Shown here: positions 45,641 through 54,922 of the stretch, piece by piece
Position numbering within the stretch: position 1 is the stretch's first letter
How the letters are laid out: every line of letters starts with the position of its first letter
NCBI GenBank assembly: GCA_963739625.1
Contig: CAVUAU010000009.1
Span: 1-64,000 of the forward strand
Length of the DNA: 64,000 bases
Source: Salinimicrobium sp963739625
Lineage (GTDB): Bacteria; Bacteroidota; Bacteroidia; Flavobacteriales; Flavobacteriaceae
Direction of reading: 5' to 3'
Position numbers and translations under genes: made by a program
Notes under the pieces: generated by a model
The model's database searches: none
Seen by the model: only the letters and a program-made list of their open reading frames with translations
What the model was told of the DNA's origin: nothing

Positions 45641-46264
45641 ATGCTCTCTTTCTTCGGAAGACTCATTGGCAAGCAAGAAAAAGAAGAAATTCCCCCTATG
45701 AAGAAGTTTCTCATTGTTGGGCTGGGTAACATCGGTCCAAAATATCACAATACAAGACATAATATTGGTTTCCAGGTGCTGGATGAACTGGCAGCCGAAG
45801 AAGATCTCACTTTTGAAACCCAGAAGCTGGGCGATGTCGCTACCTATAAATTCAAAGGCAGAACCTTCATTCTGCTTAAGCCTTCTACCTTTATGAACCT
45901 TAGCGGAAAAGCTGTCAATTACTGGCTGCAAAAGGAGAAAGTGCCGCTGGAGAACCTGCTGGTGATCACAGATGATCTTAACCTTTCCTTTGGCACACTT
46001 CGCGTGAAGACCAAAGGCAGCGATGGCGGGCACAACGGGCTTAAAGATATTCAGGCGCAATTGGGCACCTCGAATTACAACCGTTTCCGCTTCGGAATTA
46101 GTGATGAATTCAGCAAAGGCAGGCAGGTAGATTACGTGCTGGGCGAGTGGGATGAAGGGGAGCAGAAGAAGTTACCAGAACGGCTGAAGAAGTCGGTGGA
46201 GGTGATAAAATCTTTTGGCACCGCGGGAATTAATAACACAATGAATACCTTTAACGGAAAATAG
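45641..46264 (+). CDS. pth: Peptidyl-tRNA hydrolase
   Basis: Recycles peptidyl-tRNA released from stalled ribosomes. The ATG at 45641 gives 207 residues with a short flavobacterial extension (MLSFFGRLIGKQEKEEIPP) before the core MKKFLIVGLGNIG. The catalytic His is in NTRHNIGF; KPSTFMNLSG and GSDGGHNGLKDI are also present. The earlier ATG at 45611 lies within the rplY terminator and is unlikely. It heads an operon with ribF and the HTTM protein. Confidence 0.93.
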   Translation: MLSFFGRLIGKQEKEEIPPMKKFLIVGLGNIGPKYHNTRHNIGFQVLDELAAEEDLTFETQKLGDVATYKFKGRTFILLKPSTFMNLSGKAVNYWLQKEKVPLENLLVITDDLNLSFGTLRVKTKGSDGGHNGLKDIQAQLGTSNYNRFRFGISDEFSKGRQVDYVLGEWDEGEQKKLPERLKKSVEVIKSFGTAGINNTMNTFNGK

Positions 46265-46273
46265 GCTGTTATC

Positions 46274-47212
46274 TTGAAAGAACATAAAGGAGCCAACGCA
46301 TTTCACAGTGAGCATCATACCGTGGTGACCATTGGTACCTTTGACGGGGTGCATGTGGGGCATCAAAAAATAATTGAAAGGCTGGTAAATACGGCCAAAG
46401 CGAGTAACCTTGAATCGGCAATTCTCACATTTTTTCCACATCCGCGAATGGTGCTTCAAAAAGATGCGAATATCAAGTTGATCAACACCATCAAGGAGCG
46501 GCGGGACATACTGGAAAAGTGCGGAGTAGACCACCTCATTATTCACCCTTTTACCCAACAATTTTCCCGGCTCACCGCGAGGGAGTTTGTGCGGGAGATC
46601 CTTGTGAATAAATTAAGGGCCAAAAAGATCATTATTGGCTACGATCATAGGTTTGGCCGTAACCGTACTGCCGATATTCATGATCTTCGCAAATTTGGCC
46701 TTGAATACGGTTTTGATGTGGAAGAGATCTCTAAACAGGACATTGAAGAAGTGGCTGTGAGCTCGACCAAAATAAGAAATGCCCTTCTTGAGGGGCAGGT
46801 AGAGCTGGCAAACCGCTTTTTGAGCTATCCTTTTTCTCTGGCCGGGACAGTGGTGCGTGGAAAAGGGCTTGGCAAAGAGCTGTTATTTCCTACTGCCAAT
46901 CTACATATTGAAGAAGACTATAAGCTTATCCCCAGGAATGGCGTTTATGTGGTGCGCACACAAATAGAGGAGGTGACGGTCTTTGGAATGATGAACATAG
47001 GTACCAACCCCACAGTTGGAGGGACAGAAAAGACTATAGAAACTCACTTTTTTGACCTGGAAATGGATCTCTATGGGAGATATTTGAGCATTGAACTGCT
47101 CACCCGCATAAGAGACGAAAAGAAATTTGACAGCATCGAAGGTCTAAAGATCGCCATGAAGCAGGATGAGGCCTTCAGCAGGCAGTTTATCCTCGACAAC
47201 TATGCTGAATAA
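46274..47212 (+). CDS. ribF: Bifunctional riboflavin kinase / FAD synthetase
   Basis: Converts riboflavin to FMN and FAD; 312 residues. The adenylyltransferase half has GTFDGVHVGHQKII and the YDHRFGRNRTAD segment. The kinase half has GTVVRGKGLGKELLFPTANL and the conserved ETHFFDLEMDLYG. The start is a TTG at 46274: a TAG lies in frame at 46262 and no ATG or GTG fits the family N-terminus. It is 9 bases behind pth, and its end overlaps the next gene by 11 bases. Confidence 0.93.
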   Translation: MKEHKGANAFHSEHHTVVTIGTFDGVHVGHQKIIERLVNTAKASNLESAILTFFPHPRMVLQKDANIKLINTIKERRDILEKCGVDHLIIHPFTQQFSRLTAREFVREILVNKLRAKKIIIGYDHRFGRNRTADIHDLRKFGLEYGFDVEEISKQDIEEVAVSSTKIRNALLEGQVELANRFLSYPFSLAGTVVRGKGLGKELLFPTANLHIEEDYKLIPRNGVYVVRTQIEEVTVFGMMNIGTNPTVGGTEKTIETHFFDLEMDLYGRYLSIELLTRIRDEKKFDSIEGLKIAMKQDEAFSRQFILDNYAE

Positions 47213-48521
47213 ATGGCTCTTCACCCGCATTGACAATTCGGCCCTGGTGGTTTTCAGGATCATTTTTGGGATCCTGCTTGCGGTGGAAGCAATTGGAGCT
47301 ATTTTTTCGGGTTGGGTAGAAAGGGTTTTTATCGAGCCACAGTTCACCTTTAATTTCATTGGATTCGAATTTTTGCAGCCGCTGCCGGGCAACGGGATGA
47401 TCTGGTATTATGCCGTTCTGGGGCTGTTGGGGCTCTGTGTGGCCGCAGGTTTTCGCTACCGGTTAAGCATGAGTCTGTACGCCATCATGTGGGCGGGCGT
47501 CTACCTCATGCAAAAATCTTCCTATAACAACCACTATTATTTATTGATGCTGCTGTGCTTCCTCATGATCTTCGTGCCGGCGCACCGTTATGCCTCAATA
47601 GACACCAAACTAAACCCCAAGCTGAAAAAGATAAGTATGCCGCGCTGGATATGGCTGCTGCTGGTGCTGCAAATGTGGCTGGTCTACACTTACGCCTCCA
47701 TTGCCAAGCTGTACCCCGACTGGCTTGACGGTACCTTGCCGGGCTTGCTTATGGCTTCTAAAAAAGATTTTTGGCTGGTGGGTGATTTTCTTCAACTCAG
47801 TTGGGTGAAATATGTGATCGCTTACTTCGGAATTTTATTTGACCTCTTGATCGTACCTTTGCTGCTGTGGAAGAGGACGCGATTAATCGCATTTTTGGCA
47901 GCTATATTTTTTCACCTTTTTAACAGCTTCATCTTCCACATAGGAATTTTTCCGTACCTCTCGCTGGCTTTTATTCTCTTCTTTTTTCCTGCGGAAAAGA
48001 TCAACAAATATTTCCTCTGGAAAAAGCCATTTTACGATGCTCATGAAATTAGAGTGCTATCCTACCGGAAGCCTTTGCTGTCGGCCCTCGGCCTTTGGTT
48101 CCTGGTGCAGCTGGCATTGCCCTGGCGGCACTGGTTCTTTCAGGATGATGTGCTGTGGACCGAGGAAGGTCACCGGCTGAGCTGGCGCATGATGTTAAGG
48201 TCCAAAAACGGAAAGATCCAATATAAAGTAGTGGACAAAGCGCATCCCGGTGACACGCTTTTTGTCCAGAATTCAAAATATCTTTCACCAAAGCAGTCTT
48301 TTGCGTTGCCGTCAAAACCAGACCTCATCTGGCAGTTTGCCCAGCGGCTTGAAAAGGAATACGCTCAAAAGGGGCGGGATGTAGAGGTTTATGTCGACAG
48401 TAAAGTTAGTGTGAACGGCGGTCCTTATGCACCTTTTATTGATCCTTCGGTTGACCTGGCTGCGCAAAAATGGAGACATTTTAGCCATACTCCCTGGATT
48501 TTACCCTCCCCAAAAGACTGA
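47202..48521 (+). CDS. HTTM-domain (vitamin K gamma-carboxylase-like) membrane protein
   Basis: Membrane protein of 439 residues from the ATG at 47202, inside the end of ribF. About seven to eight helices form the horizontally transferred transmembrane domain related to vitamin K-dependent gamma-carboxylase (FRIIFGILLAVEAIGAIFSG, SYNNHYYLLMLLCFLMIFVP, and the characteristic RHWFFQDDVLWTEEGHRLSWRMMLR). A soluble C-terminal part (VEVYVDSKVSVNGG) follows. Known bacterial members have unclear activity; carboxylation is not established. Co-transcription with ribF is implied by the overlap. Confidence 0.85.
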   Translation: MLNKWLFTRIDNSALVVFRIIFGILLAVEAIGAIFSGWVERVFIEPQFTFNFIGFEFLQPLPGNGMIWYYAVLGLLGLCVAAGFRYRLSMSLYAIMWAGVYLMQKSSYNNHYYLLMLLCFLMIFVPAHRYASIDTKLNPKLKKISMPRWIWLLLVLQMWLVYTYASIAKLYPDWLDGTLPGLLMASKKDFWLVGDFLQLSWVKYVIAYFGILFDLLIVPLLLWKRTRLIAFLAAIFFHLFNSFIFHIGIFPYLSLAFILFFFPAEKINKYFLWKKPFYDAHEIRVLSYRKPLLSALGLWFLVQLALPWRHWFFQDDVLWTEEGHRLSWRMMLRSKNGKIQYKVVDKAHPGDTLFVQNSKYLSPKQSFALPSKPDLIWQFAQRLEKEYAQKGRDVEVYVDSKVSVNGGPYAPFIDPSVDLAAQKWRHFSHTPWILPSPKD

Positions 48522-48538
48522 AATTTTTCGGCTTTTGT

Positions 48539-48546
48539 TACTTTTG
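48539..48546 (+). promoter_or_regulatory. -7 promoter box of serS
   Basis: TACTTTTG, 49 bases before the ATG at 48596. Confidence 0.45.
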
Positions 48547-48595
48547 TTTCCTGAGCTGAAAAAATTCATTCAGAAAATCTTCAAAAACGACAATT

Positions 48596-49867
48596 ATGTT
48601 ACAGGTAGCCAATATTCGGGCGAATAAAGAGGCGTATCTCGCGGCCTTAAAAAAGCGAAATTTTGATGCCGGAGAAATCTTTTCCGAAGTGCTGGAGCTT
48701 GATGAAACCCGCCGTGCTACCCAGGCCGAACTTGATGAACAACTGGCAGAATCCAACAGGTTGTCAAGAGAGATTGGAATGCTCTTTAAAACCGGCGAGC
48801 ACCAGAAGGCCAACCGGCTGAAGGAGCAGAGTTCAGAATTAAAGGAGTCTACAAAAGCCCTTTCTGAGAAGTTGGCTGAAACTTCTGCCGCGCTTAACCG
48901 GCAGTTGTACAATATTCCCAACGTGCCTAACGAGATCGTTCCTTCAGGAACTTCCGAAGAAGATAACCTCGAGGTTTTCAAAGAAGGGGAAGTCCCTACA
49001 CTGGCCAAAGGTGCGATGCCGCACTGGGAACTGGCGAAGAAATATGACATTATAGATTTTGAGCTTGGCAATAAGATCACCGGCGCCGGCTTCCCGGTCT
49101 ATAAAGGCAAGGGAGCACGCCTGCAGCGCGCGTTGATCTCTTATTTTCTGGACAAGAACGTGGCCGCCGGCTACACAGAATTCCAGATGCCATTGATGGT
49201 GAACGAAGCTTCAGGTTACGGTACAGGCCAATTGCCCGACAAGGAAGGCCAGATGTACCACGTTACTGAAGATAATCTCTACCTTATTCCAACCGCCGAG
49301 GTTCCTGTGACAAACATGTTCAGGGATGAGATGCTTGCTGAAAAAGACCTCCCCATCGCGTGCACAGGCTACACGCCCTGCTTTAGAAGAGAAGCCGGTT
49401 CTTACGGCGCCCACGTCCGTGGATTGAACAGGTTGCACCAGTTTGACAAGGTGGAGATCGTAAGGATTGAAAAACCTGAAGATTCTTATGCGGCTCTAGA
49501 CAAAATGGTAGAACAGATTAAAGATATTTTGCGCGAGCTTAAACTGCCTTACCGCATTTTAAGACTTTGCGGCGGCGACCTTGGGTTTACCTCGGCGCTT
49601 ACCTACGATTTTGAGGTGTTTTCCACTGCACAGGATCGCTGGCTGGAGATTAGTTCGGTTTCGAACTTTGAGACTTTTCAGGCAAACCGTCTCAAGTTGC
49701 GATATAAGTCTGCCGACGGAAAAAAACAGTTGGCGCACACCCTTAACGGAAGCGCATTAGCCCTGCCGCGCGTATTGGCGGGAATTCTTGAGAATTATCA
49801 AACTCCAGAAGGAATAAAAATTCCGGAAGTTTTGGTGCCTTACACCGGCTTCAGCATCATAGACTAA
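48596..49867 (+). CDS. serS: Seryl-tRNA synthetase
   Basis: Class II synthetase of 423 residues charging tRNA-Ser. The N-terminal coiled-coil arm covers about 30-105. Motif 2 is in TPCFRREAGSYGAHVRGLNRLHQFDKVE, and motif 3 in LNGSALALPRVLAGILENYQ; TAEVPVTN marks the serine-binding pocket. The frame is intact. It stands alone between the HTTM gene and the TPR operon, closed by a terminator. Confidence 0.96.
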   Translation: MLQVANIRANKEAYLAALKKRNFDAGEIFSEVLELDETRRATQAELDEQLAESNRLSREIGMLFKTGEHQKANRLKEQSSELKESTKALSEKLAETSAALNRQLYNIPNVPNEIVPSGTSEEDNLEVFKEGEVPTLAKGAMPHWELAKKYDIIDFELGNKITGAGFPVYKGKGARLQRALISYFLDKNVAAGYTEFQMPLMVNEASGYGTGQLPDKEGQMYHVTEDNLYLIPTAEVPVTNMFRDEMLAEKDLPIACTGYTPCFRREAGSYGAHVRGLNRLHQFDKVEIVRIEKPEDSYAALDKMVEQIKDILRELKLPYRILRLCGGDLGFTSALTYDFEVFSTAQDRWLEISSVSNFETFQANRLKLRYKSADGKKQLAHTLNGSALALPRVLAGILENYQTPEGIKIPEVLVPYTGFSIID

Positions 49868-49892
49868 GAAGTCTCAAAAATGACATTTTTGG

Positions 49893-49928
49893 TCCCCCGC
49901 CTGCATAACAGTCGGGGGATTTATTTTT
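49893..49928 (+). terminator. Terminator after serS
   Basis: CCCCCG and CGGGGG form a stem around CCTGCATAACAGT, followed by ATTTATTTTTT. A palindrome of the window-wide family (49875-49891) lies just in front. Confidence 0.7.
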
Positions 49929-49999
49929 TGGCTTTAGATTAAAGAACTGGCCTTCAGAAGTAAAGACTTCAATTTATTATCTTTATAAAAAATTCATGC

Positions 50000-51784
50000 A
50001 TGCGGAGCCTCTACCTCTTATTGTTTTTTCTGCTCATTAATCTGGCCGGTTTTTCCCAGGAAGAACAGCTGGCAAGGAACTATTTCGATAAAGGGGAATT
50101 TGAAAAGGCCGAAAATATCTATGAGAAACTGGTAGAACGGGAGCCGGGGAATCCCACGTATTTTATGGGCCTCATCAGCACCTATCAACAGCTGGAAAAA
50201 TATAAGCAGGCCGAAAAACTGTTGAAGGATAAGGTGAACAACACGGCCAATGCGCCGCATTACCTCGTGGAGGTGGGATATAATTATCAACTTCAGAACA
50301 AAACAGAGGAAGCCGAACGTTTTTACAATGAGGCGCTGAGTGCCATTGAATCCCGCCCCAATTACGCCTTTTCCATCGCCCGGACCTTCGAGAAATACAG
50401 CCTGCTTGACAATGCCGTGAAGGCTTATGAGCTGGGCATGAAGATGAATTCAGATGTGCAATATTTCATCCAGCTGGCCCGGCTTTATGGGGAGCAGGGC
50501 GAGATTGAGAAAATGTTCAGCAATTATATAGATGTCATTGGCACCAACCCCGATCTTCTGCCGGCGGTGAGCCGCATTTACGGGCAATTCATCACAGATG
50601 ATCCCGCCAATGAAGCCAATATGATCTTTAGAAAATTGCTGCTGAAGAAGCTTCAGCAAGACCAGAACATTCTTTTTAACCAGATGTTGAGCTGGCTTTT
50701 TGTGCAACAAAAGGAGTTCAAAAAAGCCTTTTTACAGGAGAAAGCGATCTACCGGCGCGAAAATCAGGGGCTGGGGCAAATCATGAGGCTAACGTTGCTT
50801 TCTAATGAAGAAGGCGACCCCGAGACGGCCCTGGAGCTGCTCGATTTTGTGATTGCAGAATCTTCTCAGGAAGAGGTGAAGCTGCAGGCGCACCAATTAA
50901 GGCTAAAGATCCTTCAGGAGACGCTTCCGAAGAAAAAATATGCTGAAATCGAGTCAGCTTATGAAGAGCTTTTTCAAACCTACGGCAACGGACTCAACAC
51001 TCTATCGCTGCAGATAGACTTCGCCAATTTCCTGGCATTCAATGAGGGTAAGACAGATAAAGCCGAAGCTGTTCTTAAAGGATTTCTTGAAAAGGACCTC
51101 AAGAAGTTTGAAGAAGCGGCGGTAAAAATGGCACTTTCAGACATTCTTGTGCTGGACGAAAAATTCAACCAGGCGCTCATTTATTACACGCAGGTGCAAA
51201 ACCTGGTGGAGAATGATGTGATCGCGCAAATGGCAAGGTTTAAGGTGGCGAAAACGAGCTATTACAAGGGCGATTTCAAATGGGCCGGCGTACAGTTGGA
51301 TGTGTTGAAAGCGGCTACCTCGCAATTGATCGCCAATGACGCGATGGAACTTAGCCTGCTCATTAGCGAAAATTCTCTGGAAGATTCCACTCAGGCTGCG
51401 TTAAAGCAATATGCGCGGGCAGATTTACTGTCGTTTCAGAAGAAAGAGAATGAGGCGATTGCTCTTTTGGAGGAGTTGCTTGTGCAGCATAAGGGAGAAA
51501 AGATAGAAGATGATGCGCTTCTAAAACAGGCGCAGTTGTATGAAGAGCAGGAAGATTATGGCAAAGCCGAAGCCAATTATTTGGCTATCATAGAAAATTA
51601 CAAAGACGGAATTTTAGCCGATAATGCGCACTATTTACTGGCTGAACTCTATGCCAATGAACTGCAGCAGCCCGAAAAGGCGCAGGAGTTTTATGAAAAA
51701 ATTGTCTTTAATTACGCCGATAGTATTTACTTTGTCGATGCCCGGAAGAAATTCAGGCGGTTGCGAGGCGACGAGCTGGAGTAG
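50000..51784 (+). CDS. Tetratricopeptide-repeat protein
   Basis: Exported scaffold protein of 594 residues: signal peptide ending AGFSQE, then TPR units through the whole length, clearest at 20-120 (GEFEKAENIYEKLVEREPGN, TEEAERFYNEALSAIE) and 480-585 (EEQEDYGKAEANYLAIIENY, QPEKAQEFYEKIVFNY). The partner is unknown. It begins a conserved flavobacterial operon with DUF4286, rsmA and mgtE, although its envelope location suggests a different job from the cytosolic neighbours. Confidence 0.85.
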   Translation: MRSLYLLLFFLLINLAGFSQEEQLARNYFDKGEFEKAENIYEKLVEREPGNPTYFMGLISTYQQLEKYKQAEKLLKDKVNNTANAPHYLVEVGYNYQLQNKTEEAERFYNEALSAIESRPNYAFSIARTFEKYSLLDNAVKAYELGMKMNSDVQYFIQLARLYGEQGEIEKMFSNYIDVIGTNPDLLPAVSRIYGQFITDDPANEANMIFRKLLLKKLQQDQNILFNQMLSWLFVQQKEFKKAFLQEKAIYRRENQGLGQIMRLTLLSNEEGDPETALELLDFVIAESSQEEVKLQAHQLRLKILQETLPKKKYAEIESAYEELFQTYGNGLNTLSLQIDFANFLAFNEGKTDKAEAVLKGFLEKDLKKFEEAAVKMALSDILVLDEKFNQALIYYTQVQNLVENDVIAQMARFKVAKTSYYKGDFKWAGVQLDVLKAATSQLIANDAMELSLLISENSLEDSTQAALKQYARADLLSFQKKENEAIALLEELLVQHKGEKIEDDALLKQAQLYEEQEDYGKAEANYLAIIENYKDGILADNAHYLLAELYANELQQPEKAQEFYEKIVFNYADSIYFVDARKKFRRLRGDELE

Positions 51785-51837
51785 CTTTTCAAAAATGACA
51801 AAATTCCCTGCTTTTCAGGAATAACAATCACAATCTT

Positions 51838-52146
51838 ATGTATATCTATAATGTTACTGTAAATATTCAGGAAGACGTTCACGACGCCTGGGTGGAATGG
51901 ATGAAAAATGAACATATCCCCGATATGTTGAAGACCAGTAAGTTCATCAAGGCACTCATGACAAAGGTAATGGTGGACGAAGAAATGGGCGGCATCACCT
52001 ATTCTGTGCAGTACACAGCAAAAAACAAGGAAATGCTTCGGCGTTATTATGAAGAAAACGCTGAGGAGTTAAGAAGCAAAACAAAGCCGTTCGAAGGTAA
52101 ATTTGTGGCCTTCAGGACAGAACTTGAGGTGATTAGTGAGCAGTAA
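51838..52146 (+). CDS. DUF4286 family protein
   Basis: Small cytosolic protein of 102 residues. It matches DUF4286 in length and in MYIYNVTVNIQEDVHDAWV, WMKNEHIPDML and the ferredoxin-like pattern ending EGKFVAFRTELEVI. Function unknown. It lies 53 bases after the TPR gene and 10 bases before rsmA in the same operon. Confidence 0.85.
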   Translation: MYIYNVTVNIQEDVHDAWVEWMKNEHIPDMLKTSKFIKALMTKVMVDEEMGGITYSVQYTAKNKEMLRRYYEENAEELRSKTKPFEGKFVAFRTELEVISEQ

Positions 52147-52156
52147 TACCAGGTAG

Positions 52157-52999
52157 ATGAGCAAAAATTTCAAAAAAAAGAATTTCCATAAGACTCCTAA
52201 AAATGAAGTTTTTGAAGGACAGGTGCGAGCAAAAAAGCACCTGGGACAACATTTTTTAAAAGATGAAGAGGTGGCTTCAAAGATCGCAGATACGCTTTCT
52301 TATACGGACTACAAACATGTGCTTGAAATTGGGCCGGGAATGGGAGTGCTAACAAAATACCTCCTGCAAAAACCAGTGGATGTACATGTGATCGAGATCG
52401 ACACCGAGAGTGTGGCATATCTTAATGAACACTATCCCGCCCTGCACGGAAAGATTCACGAAAAGGATTTTTTAAAGCATGACCTGAGTGACATTTTCGG
52501 GAAGGAAGAATTCGCCATCATTGGGAATTTCCCTTATAACATCTCCACCCAGATCGTCTTTAAAATGCTGGAACTTCGGAATTTTATTCCGGAATTTTCG
52601 GGCATGTTCCAAAAGGAAGTGGCGCAGCGCATCTGTGAAAAAGCCGGCAGCAAGACCTACGGAATCTTGTCGGTGCTGGTACAGGCTTTTTACGAAGCCG
52701 ATTATCTGTTTACCGTGCCGCCTTCGGTTTTTGATCCGCCGCCAAAGGTGGACAGCGGGGTCCTCAGGCTCACCCGAAAAGCCGATTTTTCCCTGGCCTG
52801 TAATGAAAAGCTGTTCTTCAGGGTGGTAAAAACCGCCTTTCAGCAGCGAAGAAAAACGCTTCGCAACAGTCTTAAGATCTTTGATCTGCCCGATGATATC
52901 AAAGAAGATAGTATCTTTGGGCAGCGGCCGGAGCAGCTGAGCTATGGCCAGTTTGTGGAACTTACCCAAATTATTGAACCTCATGCAGTTCGAGATTAA
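52157..52999 (+). CDS. rsmA: 16S rRNA (adenine-1518/1519-N6) dimethyltransferase
   Basis: KsgA/RsmA methyltransferase of 280 residues that dimethylates two adenines at the 3' end of 16S rRNA. SAM-binding motif I is VLEIGPGMGVLTKYL, the catalytic motif is NFPYNIS, and KKHLGQHFLKD marks the family N-terminus. A short Lys-rich extension precedes it. Its last 17 bases overlap the start of mgtE. Confidence 0.95.
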   Translation: MSKNFKKKNFHKTPKNEVFEGQVRAKKHLGQHFLKDEEVASKIADTLSYTDYKHVLEIGPGMGVLTKYLLQKPVDVHVIEIDTESVAYLNEHYPALHGKIHEKDFLKHDLSDIFGKEEFAIIGNFPYNISTQIVFKMLELRNFIPEFSGMFQKEVAQRICEKAGSKTYGILSVLVQAFYEADYLFTVPPSVFDPPPKVDSGVLRLTRKADFSLACNEKLFFRVVKTAFQQRRKTLRNSLKIFDLPDDIKEDSIFGQRPEQLSYGQFVELTQIIEPHAVRD

Positions 53000-54335
53000 C
53001 GAAGAATATATCGAGCAAATCCAGCACCTTATTGAAGAACATAAGGATGAGGAGCTATTGCTTCAGTTGGAAGAGGTGCACCATGCCGACATTGCCGAGA
53101 TCATCGATGAGCTTGAGCTTGACCAGGCGACCTACATTATAAAATTGCTTGACAGCACAAAAACTTCCGAAGCCCTTATGGAGCTGGAGGAAGACGTGCG
53201 GGAGCGGATTCTTGACAACCTTTCGGCAAAAGAGATCGCCGAGGAGCTCGAGAACATGGATACAGATGATGCTGCCGATATCATCGCCGAGCTTTCCGAA
53301 GAAAGAAAGCAGGAGGTAATTGGCGAGATCATCGATGAAGAGCACGCCGAACATATCGTGGAGCTGCTGCGCTATGATGAGAATTCTGCCGGTGGTTTGA
53401 TGGCGAAGGAGCTGGTGAAGGTCAACGAGAACTGGAGCGTTACGGGTTGCATGACCGAGATGCGCGCCCAGGCCGAAAATGTGACTCGCGTGCATTCTAT
53501 TTATGTGGTAGATAACCGCGGAAAGCTCAAGGGAAGGCTTTCGCTAAAAGATTTGCTCACCGCGTCCAGCAAGGCGAATATCAGCGATGTTTATATTCCC
53601 AAGGTAGATTATGTAAATGTGCATACCAAGGGTGATGAGGTGGCCAGGATCATGCAGAAGTATGACCTGGAAGCCATTCCCGTGGTAGACGAGATGGGCA
53701 GGCTGGTAGGCCGCGTCACCATTGATGATATCGTGGATTATATTCGTGATGAAGCCGAAAAAGATTACCAGATGGCGGCAGGTATTTCTGAAGATGTGGA
53801 GGCAGATGACTCCATCCTTAGGCTCACCCGCGCGCGTTTACCCTGGCTCATCCTGGCCCTGTTGGGAGGTTTCGTGAGTGTAACCGTACTGGGCACCTTT
53901 AGCGGGGCAATGGCCAATCACGCCGCCCTGTTCTTTTTTGTGCCGTTGATTGCGGCCATGGCGGGAAATGTGGGGGTACAATCCTCGGCAATCGTACTGC
54001 AAGGTCTGGCCAATCAAAGCCTTAGCGGCTCGTTGTTGCAGCGGCTTTTTAAGGAGATCCTGCTCAGTTTGTTAAATGGAACGGCGCTGGCGCTGCTGCT
54101 CATTGTTGGCGGGAAATTCCTGCTGGGCTTTGACTTCTGGTTTGGCTTGACGGTTGGAATTTCGCTGATCTCGGTGATCATTATCGCCTCCCTTATAGGA
54201 ACTTTTGTGCCTATCATCCTGGACAAATTCGGAATTGACCCCGCGATGGCAACCGGCCCTTTTATCACTACCAGCAACGACATCTGCGGAATCCTTATCT
54301 ACTTTAGTATTGCAAAGCTGATCCTGGGATTTTGA
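52983..54335 (+). CDS. mgtE: Magnesium transporter MgtE
   Basis: Mg2+ channel-type transporter of 450 residues from ATG 52983 (the earlier ATG at 52944 lies within rsmA). The order is an N-terminal helical superfamily domain (about 1-130, with ELEDVRERILDNLSAKEIAEE-like repeats), two CBS domains (about 135-255) that sense Mg2+, and five TM helices (from about 285) with the pore segment NVGVQSSAIVLQGLA. It is the last gene of the TPR-DUF4286-rsmA-mgtE operon. Confidence 0.94.
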   Translation: MQFEINEEYIEQIQHLIEEHKDEELLLQLEEVHHADIAEIIDELELDQATYIIKLLDSTKTSEALMELEEDVRERILDNLSAKEIAEELENMDTDDAADIIAELSEERKQEVIGEIIDEEHAEHIVELLRYDENSAGGLMAKELVKVNENWSVTGCMTEMRAQAENVTRVHSIYVVDNRGKLKGRLSLKDLLTASSKANISDVYIPKVDYVNVHTKGDEVARIMQKYDLEAIPVVDEMGRLVGRVTIDDIVDYIRDEAEKDYQMAAGISEDVEADDSILRLTRARLPWLILALLGGFVSVTVLGTFSGAMANHAALFFFVPLIAAMAGNVGVQSSAIVLQGLANQSLSGSLLQRLFKEILLSLLNGTALALLLIVGGKFLLGFDFWFGLTVGISLISVIIIASLIGTFVPIILDKFGIDPAMATGPFITTSNDICGILIYFSIAKLILGF

Positions 54336-54354
54336 TTAATGGGGGCTGCTGCGC

Positions 54355-54505
54355 ACCGGGCCTGCCTGCCGGCAGGCAGGCTTTTCGCTATATCCCCGAT
54401 AAAAATAGGGGGATGCCGCTTCAATCCCTGCCCCTGGGATTTTTTAATTAATAATGACCTTTTTCAAAGGAGAATTTTGAACGCTGCAATCCCTGCCCCA
54501 CTTTT
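54355..54505. repeat. Repeat block with 20-base perfect palindrome
   Basis: CCTGCCTGCCGGCAGGCAGG at 54361-54380 is a perfect palindrome. ATCCCC and GGGGAT form a hairpin at 54392-54413. CAATCCCTGCCCC is repeated directly at 54422-54434 and 54487-54499. No protein is supported in this gap. Confidence 0.65.
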
Positions 54506-54552
54506 TATTTTTATAACAACCTCGATCAAAGAGGTTTCAAAAATGTCATTTT

Positions 54553-54918
54553 ATGAAGGCAATAGATCCAAAGGAGAAATTAACCAAATTCAGCAACCAC
54601 TGGCATCCCCGGCAAATAGGCGTTGTCAATGATATGCAGGTGCTGTTGGCGAAGGTGAAAGATGAATTCGTGTGGCATCAACATGACGAGGAGGACGAGC
54701 TTTTCCAGGTATTGAAGGGGACATTGTATCTTCAATTTGAAGACAGGACAGAAACCGTGAAAGAAGGGGAGATCATTATTGTTCCCAAAGGGGTTAAACA
54801 CTGCCCCAAAACCGAAAACGGCGAAGAAGTACATATCATGCTGTTCGAAAAACTCAGCACCAAACATACCGGTGATGTGCAGGACAGCCTCACCCAATCT
54901 GATTATCCAAAAATTTGA
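54553..54918 (+). CDS. Cupin-domain protein
   Basis: Single-domain cupin of 121 residues. Metal-binding cupin motif 1 is WHQHDEEDELFQVLKG and motif 2 PKGVKHCPK, so a His/Glu metal site is likely. The substrate is unknown. It converges on hicB with only 4 bases between stops. The region upstream contains a palindrome of the window-wide family at about 54538. Confidence 0.82.
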   Translation: MKAIDPKEKLTKFSNHWHPRQIGVVNDMQVLLAKVKDEFVWHQHDEEDELFQVLKGTLYLQFEDRTETVKEGEIIIVPKGVKHCPKTENGEEVHIMLFEKLSTKHTGDVQDSLTQSDYPKI

Positions 54919-54922
54919 TTTT

